Source: Limnobacter sp. MED105
GTDB lineage: Bacteria > Pseudomonadota > Gammaproteobacteria > Burkholderiales > Burkholderiaceae_B
DNA: 64,000 nt
NCBI RefSeq assembly: GCF_000170915.1
Contig: NZ_ABCT01000014.1
Coordinates: 1-64,000 of the forward strand
Direction: 5' to 3'
This document shows positions 17,433 through 25,447 of this stretch, piece by piece. A program made the position numbers and the translations under genes. The first letter of the stretch is position 1, and each line of letters opens with the position of its first letter. The notes under the pieces were generated by a model. It made no database searches. It had not been told where the DNA came from and saw only the letters and a list, made by a program, of their open reading frames with translations.

Positions 17433-18059
17433 GATCAGCCCGTTCTCCAACGCATAGCGCGTCAGTTCACCATTGGTTTTCATGCGCATTTTTTCAAGAA
17501 TCCGCGCCCGGTACACGCTCACAGTCTTGGGGCTAAGTGACAGTTCATCCGCAATTTCGCTCAGTTTCTTACCCGCAGCAATCATGCGAATGGTTTGAAA
17601 TTCACGATCACTCAACGTGGCGTGCAGCGGTTTCTCAGAGTCCTCGGTGAGGTGGCTGGCCAGCGATTCTGCCAGCTCAGGCGTAATGTATTTGCGACCC
17701 GCTGCAATCACCTGAATCGCGTCTACCAGTTTTTCAGGGGCTGTATTTTTGGTCAGATACCCCGACGCGCCAGCCTTCAGGCAACGCACCGCATATTGAT
17801 CTTCCGGGTGCATCGACAACATCAGGATTTTCAGGGCCGGGTATTTGTCTTTCAGAATCTTGACAATGTCCACCCCGTTTTTGCCAGGCATTGATATGTC
17901 CAGAATCGCCAGGTCAACTGTGTGGGAAGTCATGGCCTTCATGATTTCCGAATATTCGCCCGCCTGGGCCACCACCTGTACAAATCCTGTGTCGTCCAGC
18001 AACTGCTTCAAGCTTCCCCGAAGCAATGCATGGTCATCTGCCAGCAGCACCTTAATCAT
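17430..18059 (-). CDS. NarL/FixJ-type response regulator
   Basis: A 209-residue regulator. It has an N-terminal receiver (MIKVLLADDHALLRGSLKQL, with phospho-acceptor Asp in LAILDISMPGKNG) and a C-terminal LuxR-type helix-turn-helix (LSDREFQTIRMIAAGKKLSEIADELSLSPKTVSVYRARIL). The frame is open to 18179, but the ATG at 18059 matches the family start and overlaps the end of the kinase gene by eight bases. The kinase immediately upstream is its partner. The DNA targets are not visible. The 3' end abuts palindromic element A. Confidence 0.93.
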   Translation of the reverse strand: MIKVLLADDHALLRGSLKQLLDDTGFVQVVAQAGEYSEIMKAMTSHTVDLAILDISMPGKNGVDIVKILKDKYPALKILMLSMHPEDQYAVRCLKAGASGYLTKNTAPEKLVDAIQVIAAGRKYITPELAESLASHLTEDSEKPLHATLSDREFQTIRMIAAGKKLSEIADELSLSPKTVSVYRARILEKMRMKTNGELTRYALENGLI

Positions 18060-19590
18060 TTCCCGCCTCACCTGTCTGAATGCTTCTTGGTATGGAAACC
18101 ATGACCGTTGTCCCGGATCCCAAGGATCCGCTGACATCGACCCACCCCTCGAAGGCTGCAACCCGTTCTTGCATGCCACGAAGGCCGAACGATGTTTCTT
18201 TTAATTTATCAGTATTCTCGATTCCGCGACCGTTGTCACGAATCTCCAGTGTTAATTCACTTTCTGTTACAAACAGTTCCACGTCAACCCGTGTGGCCTG
18301 TGCGTGTTTCACAATGTTGGTCAGGGCCTCCTGCAAAATCCTGAACAATGCCGTGCTTTGCTCGCTGTCCAGGTCCAGCTCTTCAACATTGCACTGAAAG
18401 GTGCCTTCAATCTGGGTGCGCTTCTGAAAGTCGTTCATCTGCCACTCCAGGGCAGGGATCAAGCCATAATCCAGAATTCCAGGGCGCAAATCTTTGGCAA
18501 TCCGCTGACTGCTGGCCAGCAAATGTTCAATCAGCTCCAGCATGTCATCCAGCTTTTCCTGTATGGCAGAATCGGCCGTCAAGTTCTTGTTTAGCCACGC
18601 TACATCTGCCTTCAGTTTGGTCAGTGATCCACCCATGTCGTCGTGAATTTCTCGGGCAATTGCGCCGCGTTCCTGCTCACGTCGTTTTTCGAATTCAGTG
18701 GTCACCAATCGTAGTTCTGTCTGGGCATTCTGCAGGCGTTCCTCAGCCTGTTTGCGATCTGAAATGTCGAGCAACACGCCATCCCATACAAACACATTGC
18801 CGCGCGGTTTGGCCACCGCATTCATGTACACCCAACGCGATTCACGTTTGCCGTAATTCTTGATTCGACCCTCCCAGCTTACCGGCACTCCGGGTTTTGG
18901 GGGTTCCATCAGTTGCTCAAACAGGGTTGCAGCGTCTTCGGGTTCAAACTGTTCAAAGAAATAATGCGGATTTTCAAGAAACAGCCTGGGTGGGACACCA
19001 AACAGGCGTACCACGCCCTCGCTGACAAACGGCACCGTAGGTCGAGGCATCGAGGGGCCCGACTGCATCTGAAAAATAATGCCTGGAATATTTTCGGCAA
19101 TCGCTGCGAATCGTCGCTCGGATTCACGCTGCGCAAGCTCAGCCGCCGCCAGGCTACGTCGTTCATTTGCAGCGCGCAGTGAACGCTCGATCGCTGGCAC
19201 CAGGCGCGCCATTTTGTCTTTCATCAAATAATCATCGGCACCGGCGCGCATGGCTTCCACGGCCACATGTTCACCAATGCTGCCCGATACGATAATAAAA
19301 GGGATGTCCAGCCCCGAATCACGCACCACGCGCAGGGCCTCCTCTGAACCAAAGCCAGGCAAATTGTGATCAGAAATCACCACTTGCCATTCTTCGTGTT
19401 CAAGGCATTTTCGCAGGTCTTCTATGCGGTCTACCCGCGTTGCCGTGTATTTCAAACCACCCTGTTTCAGGCGGTAACACATCAGCTCAAAGTCCGAATC
19501 ATTGTCTTCCACTACCAGAACTTTCAATCCACCGTCTGAAAAGTTACTGATGTCCAACAATGAAGGGGGTAGTCCTCTGGATTCACTCAT
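18052..19590 (-). CDS. Cytosolic REC-PAS-HisKA_3 histidine kinase
   Basis: A 512-residue protein without membrane segments. Order of domains: a receiver (residues about 18-135, Asp in VVISDHNLPGFG); a PAS region (about 165-290, ending DGVLLDISDRKQAEE); a HisKA_3 dimerisation helix with REIHDDMGGSLTKLK; and a HATPase domain with ALTNIVKHA and DNGRGIEN, closing in FGLRGMQERVAAFEG. HisKA_3 kinases belong to the NarX/DegS class that phosphorylates LuxR-type regulators, which agrees with the regulator that follows. An N-terminal receiver means it can itself take phosphate from another kinase, so the pair is probably part of a relay. Confidence 0.92.
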   Translation of the reverse strand: MSESRGLPPSLLDISNFSDGGLKVLVVEDNDSDFELMCYRLKQGGLKYTATRVDRIEDLRKCLEHEEWQVVISDHNLPGFGSEEALRVVRDSGLDIPFIIVSGSIGEHVAVEAMRAGADDYLMKDKMARLVPAIERSLRAANERRSLAAAELAQRESERRFAAIAENIPGIIFQMQSGPSMPRPTVPFVSEGVVRLFGVPPRLFLENPHYFFEQFEPEDAATLFEQLMEPPKPGVPVSWEGRIKNYGKRESRWVYMNAVAKPRGNVFVWDGVLLDISDRKQAEERLQNAQTELRLVTTEFEKRREQERGAIAREIHDDMGGSLTKLKADVAWLNKNLTADSAIQEKLDDMLELIEHLLASSQRIAKDLRPGILDYGLIPALEWQMNDFQKRTQIEGTFQCNVEELDLDSEQSTALFRILQEALTNIVKHAQATRVDVELFVTESELTLEIRDNGRGIENTDKLKETSFGLRGMQERVAAFEGWVDVSGSLGSGTTVMVSIPRSIQTGEAGND

Positions 19591-19770
19591 TGTCTGTTCG
19601 CTGGTTGTTGGTTTTTATTGTTGTGTGCAGGATCAAAGCGAGAGATAACGCCCTTTCAAGGTTTTAATCCTTGCATTATTTTGTTCATCTTATCGGAACA
19701 TATCAGGGTATAGAACTCATTCGCGTCGGGGCACCTCCCAAATTGTGTTAACCCCGCGACAAAGGCCCTG

Positions 19771-20763
19771 ATGAACCGACCTCCAGTGAAATTTGAATTC
19801 TCCAAAGCACAATACGCCAACGACGCCGTCGCTGGCGCCAAACAGGCCGCAGCTGCGGTCAATCGCAGTTTGTTGAGCGATGACAATGCCGACCGTGAGT
19901 TTGAATTCAATGACAAGGACTTTGCCCGGGTACGTGCGCTTATCCTGAAAATCGCAGGAATTTCACTGGCACCCAGCAAGCAAAGCATGGTGTACAGCCG
20001 CTTGGCCCGGCGCTTGCGCGCCTGCAACCACAGCCGGTTTTCCACCTATCTGGATGCGCTTGAGTCCAACTCAAGCAACCCGGAATGGGAGCACTTCACC
20101 AATTCCCTGACCACCAACCTGACTTCGTTTTACCGAGAGGCGCACCACTTCGACATTCTGAAAAAGCAGTTGCAATCACTCTCACGCAACGCGCGAATCG
20201 AATTGTGGTGCAGTGCAGCCTCCACTGGTGAAGAACCTTACACCATGGCCATTACTGCCATGGAAGCCTTCAACAGCATGAATCCGCCAGTGCGAATTCT
20301 GGCCACCGACATTGACACCAAAGTGCTGGACCATGCCAAACAAGGTGTGTACCGCATGGACCAGGTCGACAAGATTCCGGATGAAATACTGCGCAAGTAT
20401 TTTCTGAAAGGCAAAGGTGACAGTGAGGGCTTGATTCGTGTACGCCCCGAGGTGCAAGCATTGTTGACATTCAGAAAGCTGAACCTGATGGACAATGTTT
20501 GGTCCCTGCGACCCGGCTTTGACGCCATCTTCTGTCGGAATGTCATGATCTATTTTGAGAAAGACGTGCAGCTACAGATTCTCAAGCGGTTTGCTCCCCT
20601 GATGAATCCAAACGGTCTGTTGTACGCAGGTCACTCCGAGAATTTCGCCATGGCGCGAGACTATTTCACCTTGCGTGGCAAAACCGTGTACACCGTCAAC
20701 ACCGACAAGGCCGCGAAAACCGGCGCCGGCGGTGAAGGCCAGCCACGTCAGGTTACCGCATGA
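19771..20763 (+). CDS. cheR: CheR, chemoreceptor methyltransferase
   Basis: The 330-residue protein has the CheR fold: an all-helical N-terminal domain (about 45-115) and a SAM-dependent methyltransferase domain. The latter includes IELWCSAASTGEEPYTMAI, the SAM-binding run with the GEEPY signature, and VRILATDIDTKVLDHAKQGVY. CheR methylates glutamates of chemoreceptors from S-adenosylmethionine. The N-terminal 45 residues are a polar extension. It heads the cheR-cheD-cheB cluster and overlaps cheD by four bases. cheA, cheW and cheY are not in the window and probably lie elsewhere. Confidence 0.94.
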   Translation: MNRPPVKFEFSKAQYANDAVAGAKQAAAAVNRSLLSDDNADREFEFNDKDFARVRALILKIAGISLAPSKQSMVYSRLARRLRACNHSRFSTYLDALESNSSNPEWEHFTNSLTTNLTSFYREAHHFDILKKQLQSLSRNARIELWCSAASTGEEPYTMAITAMEAFNSMNPPVRILATDIDTKVLDHAKQGVYRMDQVDKIPDEILRKYFLKGKGDSEGLIRVRPEVQALLTFRKLNLMDNVWSLRPGFDAIFCRNVMIYFEKDVQLQILKRFAPLMNPNGLLYAGHSENFAMARDYFTLRGKTVYTVNTDKAAKTGAGGEGQPRQVTA

Positions 20764-21362
20764 GCGCTGGGCTGCTAACCTCTCCTGCTGCCTCACACTG
20801 TTCACCTTCGCTGGTGAAAAAAGTCATCATGCCTGGCGATTATTTCGTGTCATGGGCTCCTGCTGAAATTGCTACCTTGTTGGGCTCTTGTGTGTCTGCA
20901 TGTGTGTGGGACAGCCATCGAAAAATCGGAGGACTGAATCATTTCATGCTACCCGATTCACCCTCCGAGGCTCGCAGCCTTGGCGACAAAACCAAGTCGC
21001 TGCGATACGGTCTGTACGCCATGGAATGCCTGATCAATGACTTGTTGACCATGGGCGCAAAGCGAGAGCACCTCAGTGCCAAGGTATTTGGTGGCGCCAA
21101 TATTACCGGTGCTTTGAACACACAGCATGTGGGCCGCCGAAACGCAGAGTTCGTGATCGACTTTCTGCAGAAAGACAAAATCAAAGTGGTGGCATCCGAT
21201 TTGGGTGGACCACACAGCCGCCGTATTCGTTTCAATACCCATACCAGCGCTGTGCGTGTTGAGCGAGTGGCCAGTGCCAACTCAGCCGCCTTGCAGCAGG
21301 AAAAGCGCTACAGCGAAAAGATCAACAAAGACCCCGTCAATGGCGACATTGTGTTTTTCTAA
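20760..21362 (+). CDS. cheD: CheD, chemoreceptor glutamine deamidase
   Basis: The 200-residue protein shows the CheD catalytic set: Thr39, Cys44 in LLGSCVSAC, and His61 in GGLNHFMLP. Further on are VFGGANI and the GRRNAEFV region. CheD deamidates receptor glutamines, tuning adaptation. The start overlaps the cheR stop as ATGA. cheB follows after 11 bases. This intact triad is a useful yardstick for the orphan gene at 43367-43828, which has the same residue spacing. Confidence 0.94.
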   Translation: MSAGLLTSPAASHCSPSLVKKVIMPGDYFVSWAPAEIATLLGSCVSACVWDSHRKIGGLNHFMLPDSPSEARSLGDKTKSLRYGLYAMECLINDLLTMGAKREHLSAKVFGGANITGALNTQHVGRRNAEFVIDFLQKDKIKVVASDLGGPHSRRIRFNTHTSAVRVERVASANSAALQQEKRYSEKINKDPVNGDIVFF

Positions 21363-21373
21363 GGGCCAGTGAG

Positions 21374-22513
21374 ATGAACAAAATCAAAGTGTTGGTGGTA
21401 GACGATTCGGCCTTGATCCGAAACCTGATGAGCAAGATCATCAATTCACAGCGCGACATGGAAACCGTGGCCACCGCCCCGGACCCATTTATCGCCAGGG
21501 ATCAAATCAAGAAATTCAATCCCGATGTGATTACACTGGACATTGAAATGCCGAAAATGGATGGCATTGAGTTTCTGGAAAAGATCATGCGTTTGCGCCC
21601 GACGCCAGTGTTGATGGTTTCCACATTGACCGAGCGTGGAACCGATGTAACCTTTCGCGCCCTTGAACTTGGAGCAGTTGATTTCGTGACTAAACCCAAA
21701 CTGGACATCAGCCAAGGCATGATCGACTATGCCAACGAAATTACCGACAAAATTCGTGCTGCGTACGCAGCCCGTTTTCGCCTGAACCGCCTGCCACCCA
21801 AACCAGCCGCGCAGCCCGCTGCAGCACAAATGGATCCGGTGACTGGAATGGTAGTGCCAGCAGAAGTGGCCAAGCCTGTGCCCATCAACAATGCGCTGGG
21901 CAATCGCTTCGCAGCCACGGAAAAGCTGGTGTTGATTGGCTCTTCCACCGGAGGCACTGAGGCCATACGAGTCATTCTCGAGCAACTGCCCAAAGACAGC
22001 CCCGCGATTTTGATTACCCAGCACATGCCCGCTGGTTTTACCAAAAGTTTCGCAGATCGCTTAAACCAGGTGTGCAACATCACAGTAAAAGAAGCAGTGC
22101 ACGGTGAGCGCGTATTGCCAGGCCATGCCTACATTGCGCCTGGCGACAAACACCTGCTGTTGGGGCGCAGTGGCGCCAATTACATTTGTCAGCTGTCTGA
22201 TTCCGAGCCAGTCAACCGTCATCGCCCTTCGGTGGAAGTGTTGTTCAAATCGGGGCAGGAAGTGTCGCCGCGCAATATCGTGGGCATCATGCTTACCGGC
22301 ATGGGTAAGGACGGTGCTCAAGCCATGGCTGACATGAAAAAAGCCGGCTCCTACAACATTTGTCAGGACGAAGCCAGCTCTGTGGTGTTTGGCATGCCAC
22401 GGGAAGCAATCGCCTTGGGCGCTGCCGACGAAGTGGTGCCACTGAACCTGATTGCCAAGCGCTTACTCGATTATCTCTCGAAAATTGGCGGACGCTCAGC
22501 CGTGCGGATTTAA
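21374..22513 (+). CDS. cheB: CheB, receptor methylesterase/response regulator
   Basis: The 379-residue protein has an N-terminal receiver with Asp56 in [10 protein letters not shown], a Pro/Ala-rich linker near 140-170, and a methylesterase domain. The catalytic residues are Ser191 in [10 protein letters not shown], His217 in TQHMPAGF and Asp313 in MGKDGAQAM. CheB removes methyl groups from receptors when phosphorylated by CheA, closing the adaptation loop with CheR and CheD. It ends one base before the stop of the convergent cyclic-di-GMP gene. Confidence 0.95.
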   Translation: MNKIKVLVVDDSALIRNLMSKIINSQRDMETVATAPDPFIARDQIKKFNPDVITLDIEMPKMDGIEFLEKIMRLRPTPVLMVSTLTERGTDVTFRALELGAVDFVTKPKLDISQGMIDYANEITDKIRAAYAARFRLNRLPPKPAAQPAAAQMDPVTGMVVPAEVAKPVPINNALGNRFAATEKLVLIGSSTGGTEAIRVILEQLPKDSPAILITQHMPAGFTKSFADRLNQVCNITVKEAVHGERVLPGHAYIAPGDKHLLLGRSGANYICQLSDSEPVNRHRPSVEVLFKSGQEVSPRNIVGIMLTGMGKDGAQAMADMKKAGSYNICQDEASSVVFGMPREAIALGAADEVVPLNLIAKRLLDYLSKIGGRSAVRI

Positions 22514-22514
22514 C

Positions 22515-24233
22515 TCAGAGACGTTCGGCTTTCGCCAACCAGTTTTTCAGGCTGTCCAAGTCCATCGGGCGTGAAAACCAGTAGCCTTGCAGCCTGTCGC
22601 AGCCCATCTGAATCAGGCTTTCCCGCTGCTCCGCGGTCTCAATGCCTTCCGCATGCACAATCAGGCCAAGTGCATGCGCAAGGTCAATCACAGCTTTCAC
22701 AATCATGTGGCTGTTCTTGTCCTCCAGCAAATCCATCACAAAGCTTTTGTCGATTTTCAGAACATCCACAGGCAGTTGGCGCAGGTAGTTCAGCGAGGCA
22801 TAGCCGGTACCAAAATCATCCATCGCAATTTGCGAGCCCTGTGCTTTCAATTTGTTCAGCGCGTCCACCGTGCGGGTCATGTCATCAATCGCCGCAGATT
22901 CAGTGACTTCAAACTCAATCCATTTGGGGTCAAGCCCCGCATTTCGAATCGTTTGTTGGGCTTTGGCCGGAAACTCCGGATTCAGCAACTGGCCTGCCGA
23001 GCAATTGACTGCGCACCACAGCATGTGCCCTTGCTGGTGCAGTTCCAGAACTTTCTTGCTGCTTGATTCAATTACCCAGTCACCCAAAGCATCAATCAAG
23101 CCTGAGTCCTCGGCAACACCGATAAATTCACTGGGCATGATTCGACCCAATTCCGGGTGGGTCCATCTCACCAGGGCCTCAAGACCACAAATACGACCTG
23201 TTTTAAGGTCTTCAATGGGTTGAAAATCCAGCACCAGCTCGTTGCTTTCAATGCCTTTGGCCAAGCCCAGTTCAATGGTTTTTCGGCGCTTGGCAAGGTC
23301 ATGAATTTCCGGATCCAGAACATTCAGAAGTTCCAGGCCACGCGACTCAATTACATGGGCCACCGACTGCGCATGCGTCACCAACTCGGCTGCATGTTGA
23401 CCATGCACACCGGGGCGCGCCAGCCCCAAGCGCATATTGGGGCGCACCGCAATGTTGTCGACTGTGAATACACGATTCAGGTTGGCTTCAAATTCGCACA
23501 GGGTGTCTGCAATCAAGGTGCTGTCAGCACTCCAGTCCAGCTTGTTGGTCAACACCACCAGCACATTGTCAGACCAACGGCAAAGAATGTCCTGCTTGAA
23601 CGTGTCCCGAATTCGCTCCACAATTTTTTCCAGCATATTGCGTCGAATGCGTGGGTCCACTTCCGGGCGTCGCGCCTGGTTTCTCGACACATTTACGCTC
23701 AACAGGCACAGATCGTTGTCATCGCCAGAATTCGTGCTCAACCCCGATAAAGTTTTTACCAAACCTTGGCGGTTCAAAAACCCGGTGCCTGCATCAAAAT
23801 ACACAGCACGCCTGTGGGCCTGCTCAAGCAGCAGTTTTTCACGGCGAAGCCTGTGGGTGTGTATCTCCCGGCGTACGGCAGGAATCAGCCGCTCGGGTTT
23901 GGACTTCTCGACATAATCCCGCACACCCTCGTGCATGGCTTGCACGCCCAAGGCATCGTTGGCCAATCCCGAGAGCAGGATCATCGGCGTGTCGGGTCGC
24001 ATGGTCTGAACCATTTCAATGGCTCTCTCGTGCGTCAGTTGCGGCATGGAATAGTCGCAAATCACCAGGTCTGGTTCGATGTCTTCCAGCGTTGTTTTCA
24101 GCGTCTCCTCGCTGTGGGCGTGCCGGACAATGGCTGTGTTCCAGGTTTTGGTCAGCTGCCGCTTGATCAGTAAAAAGTCATCGTCGCTGTCGTCGACAAC
24201 AATGATTCTGGGCGCTTCCTGTTCTATCGTCAT
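22515..24233 (-). CDS. REC-GGDEF(degenerate)-EAL cyclic-di-GMP phosphodiesterase
   Basis: About 572 residues from the chosen ATG at 24233; the frame is open to 24293 and neither start has a strong ribosome site. The domains are a receiver (IIVVDDSDDDFLLIK; Asp in LVICDYSMPQ), a GGDEF-like domain, and an EAL domain. The cyclase motif is lost: the expected GGDEF position reads RWSDNVLVV, so it should not make cyclic-di-GMP. The EAL part looks intact, with LEALVRWTHP, EFEVTESA, MDDFGTGYASL and KIDKSFV, so phosphodiesterase activity is likely. The gene abuts cheB tail to tail. A role in switching between swimming and attachment is plausible but inferred from context. Confidence 0.9.
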   Translation of the reverse strand: MTIEQEAPRIIVVDDSDDDFLLIKRQLTKTWNTAIVRHAHSEETLKTTLEDIEPDLVICDYSMPQLTHERAIEMVQTMRPDTPMILLSGLANDALGVQAMHEGVRDYVEKSKPERLIPAVRREIHTHRLRREKLLLEQAHRRAVYFDAGTGFLNRQGLVKTLSGLSTNSGDDNDLCLLSVNVSRNQARRPEVDPRIRRNMLEKIVERIRDTFKQDILCRWSDNVLVVLTNKLDWSADSTLIADTLCEFEANLNRVFTVDNIAVRPNMRLGLARPGVHGQHAAELVTHAQSVAHVIESRGLELLNVLDPEIHDLAKRRKTIELGLAKGIESNELVLDFQPIEDLKTGRICGLEALVRWTHPELGRIMPSEFIGVAEDSGLIDALGDWVIESSSKKVLELHQQGHMLWCAVNCSAGQLLNPEFPAKAQQTIRNAGLDPKWIEFEVTESAAIDDMTRTVDALNKLKAQGSQIAMDDFGTGYASLNYLRQLPVDVLKIDKSFVMDLLEDKNSHMIVKAVIDLAHALGLIVHAEGIETAEQRESLIQMGCDRLQGYWFSRPMDLDSLKNWLAKAERL

Positions 24234-24335
24234 TGAAGGTTTTATGATGGTGTTATTGGCAAAGAAACGACCGCTTTCCTGTATCCTGCACACTTCTGCA
24301 GAGGCTGTCTAGTCGGGCAATTCACGAGAAAAGAC

Positions 24336-24893
24336 ATGAGCAAGGCTTTCACGAAAGAAAACGATTCAGAATTTGAGGACGATGGTCCCGACGCGGGCCC
24401 GGCTTTGCCCCAGGGCTTGAAAAATTACATCACGCCAAAAGGCTATCGCCGTTTGCGCGACGAACTCACCCACCTTGTGAAAACCGAGCGACCCGAGGTG
24501 GTGTCGGTCGTCTCCTGGGCAGCATCCAATGGAGATCGATCCGAAAATGGAGATTACCTGTACGGCAAAAAACGCCTGCGTGAAATTGATCGTCGTATTC
24601 GTTTCCTCACCAAGCGCACTGAGATCGCAGAGGTAGTTGACCCAGCCACACAGCAAGAACTTGAGAGTATTTTCTTCGGTGCTACGGTCACCTACATTAA
24701 TTCAAAGGGTGAAGAGCTGACTGTGAAAATTGTGGGGGTCGATGAAGTGGACACCGCCAAGGGGCACATTAGCTGGATTTCTCCGGTGGCCCGCGCTTTG
24801 TTGAAGGCAAAAGAGGGCGATGTTGTGCAACTGATGACGCCAGCAGGGCGCGATGAGCTTGAGATTGTCGAAGTGCGGTATGTGATTGATTGA
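24336..24893 (+). CDS. greB: GreB, transcript cleavage factor
   Basis: The 185-residue protein has the Gre layout: a coiled-coil N-terminal domain (YITPKGYRRLRDELTHLVKTERP, then SWAASNGDRSENGDYLYGKKRLREIDRRIRFL) and a globular C-terminal FKBP-like domain ending IVEVRYVID. The acidic tip residues that enter the RNA polymerase channel (GDRSENGDY) are present. The GreB-type signature is the YLYGKKRLREIDRRI run. There is an extra acidic N-terminal tail of about 25 residues. It is followed by palindromic element B. Confidence 0.93.
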   Translation: MSKAFTKENDSEFEDDGPDAGPALPQGLKNYITPKGYRRLRDELTHLVKTERPEVVSVVSWAASNGDRSENGDYLYGKKRLREIDRRIRFLTKRTEIAEVVDPATQQELESIFFGATVTYINSKGEELTVKIVGVDEVDTAKGHISWISPVARALLKAKEGDVVQLMTPAGRDELEIVEVRYVID

Positions 24894-24911
24894 CCCGGTA
24901 CGTGTGCTTTT

Positions 24912-24997
24912 TGATCTGAACTTGAAGGGTCACCGCTGGGGTTTTTAGCCAACTCGGCGCGGGTGATTTCTGATCTGAACTTGAAGGGTCACCGCTG
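24912..24997 (+). repeat. 27-bp direct repeat, period 59, at the left end of copy B
   Basis: Positions 24912-24938 and 24971-24997 are identical over 27 bases (TGATCTGAACTTGAAGGGTC and seven more). The first copy continues into GGGTTTTTAGCCAACTCGGC, as in element A. The second runs instead into the GAAAACTT arm. This looks like an internal duplication at the element end. Confidence 0.85.
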
Positions 24998-25447
24998 CCC
25001 GAAAACTTGGCATTTCGGCTTGTCAGCTTGAGCCTGCACTAAGCCAAGCCCTCCAAAAGTAACGGTCGGGTCTTGGCTTTCGCGCCAGGGCGCGATCGTT
25101 TGCCTCGGCGCGCCAAGCCGGCAAGTTTTCTGACTGGTCATCGTGCGACCCATTGCAAGTTCAGCTCCGAGTCATGGCTGGCGCAACGCCCAATCGGCGG
25201 CGGTGTTTCGATCGCCTCGCCTTCAAGAAAACCTGCCCTTGCGTGCCGAGCAGGGCCGGTGTTGCCCAGCATGGGCGACAGAGAACGAACCCGACCCGCA
25301 GTTTAGGAGGGTCGTTCTCAGGCATCGCAAGGCTCAGCAAGGGGAATACAGGTTTTCAGGCGAGAGATTGGAACCCTAGCCGAGTGGGCGATTTAGAAGC
25401 TCTGGGAGATTGAAACTCACACCGAATGGGCTAAGCAAACCAGCCGA
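24912..25447. repeat. Long imperfect palindromic intergenic element, copy B
   Basis: This gap lies between convergent greB and spoT and contains no credible gene. It is a second member of the family seen at 16903-17432. Pairing is centred near 25179: 25001-25008 (GAAAACTT) with 25350-25357, CCCTCC at 25049-25054 with 25306-25311, a CGGTCGGGT-type arm at 25063-25071 with 25289-25297, CTCGGCGCGC at 25104-25113 with 25241-25250, and 25121-25131 with 25226-25236. Most of the arms between about 25010 and 25130 differ from those of copy A but still pair with their own partner. The outer boundary ends at the spoT stop. The left end is lengthened by a 59-base duplication. Confidence 0.8.

Noticed and set aside
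24912-24997. CRISPR-like direct repeat
   Set aside because: There are only two copies, no further spacers and no cas genes. It is part of the repeat family at the greB/spoT gap.
25073-25413. Several overlapping short frames in palindromic element B
   Set aside because: Three frames are open at once over the same bases, and the conserved unit is DNA structure rather than one reading frame.
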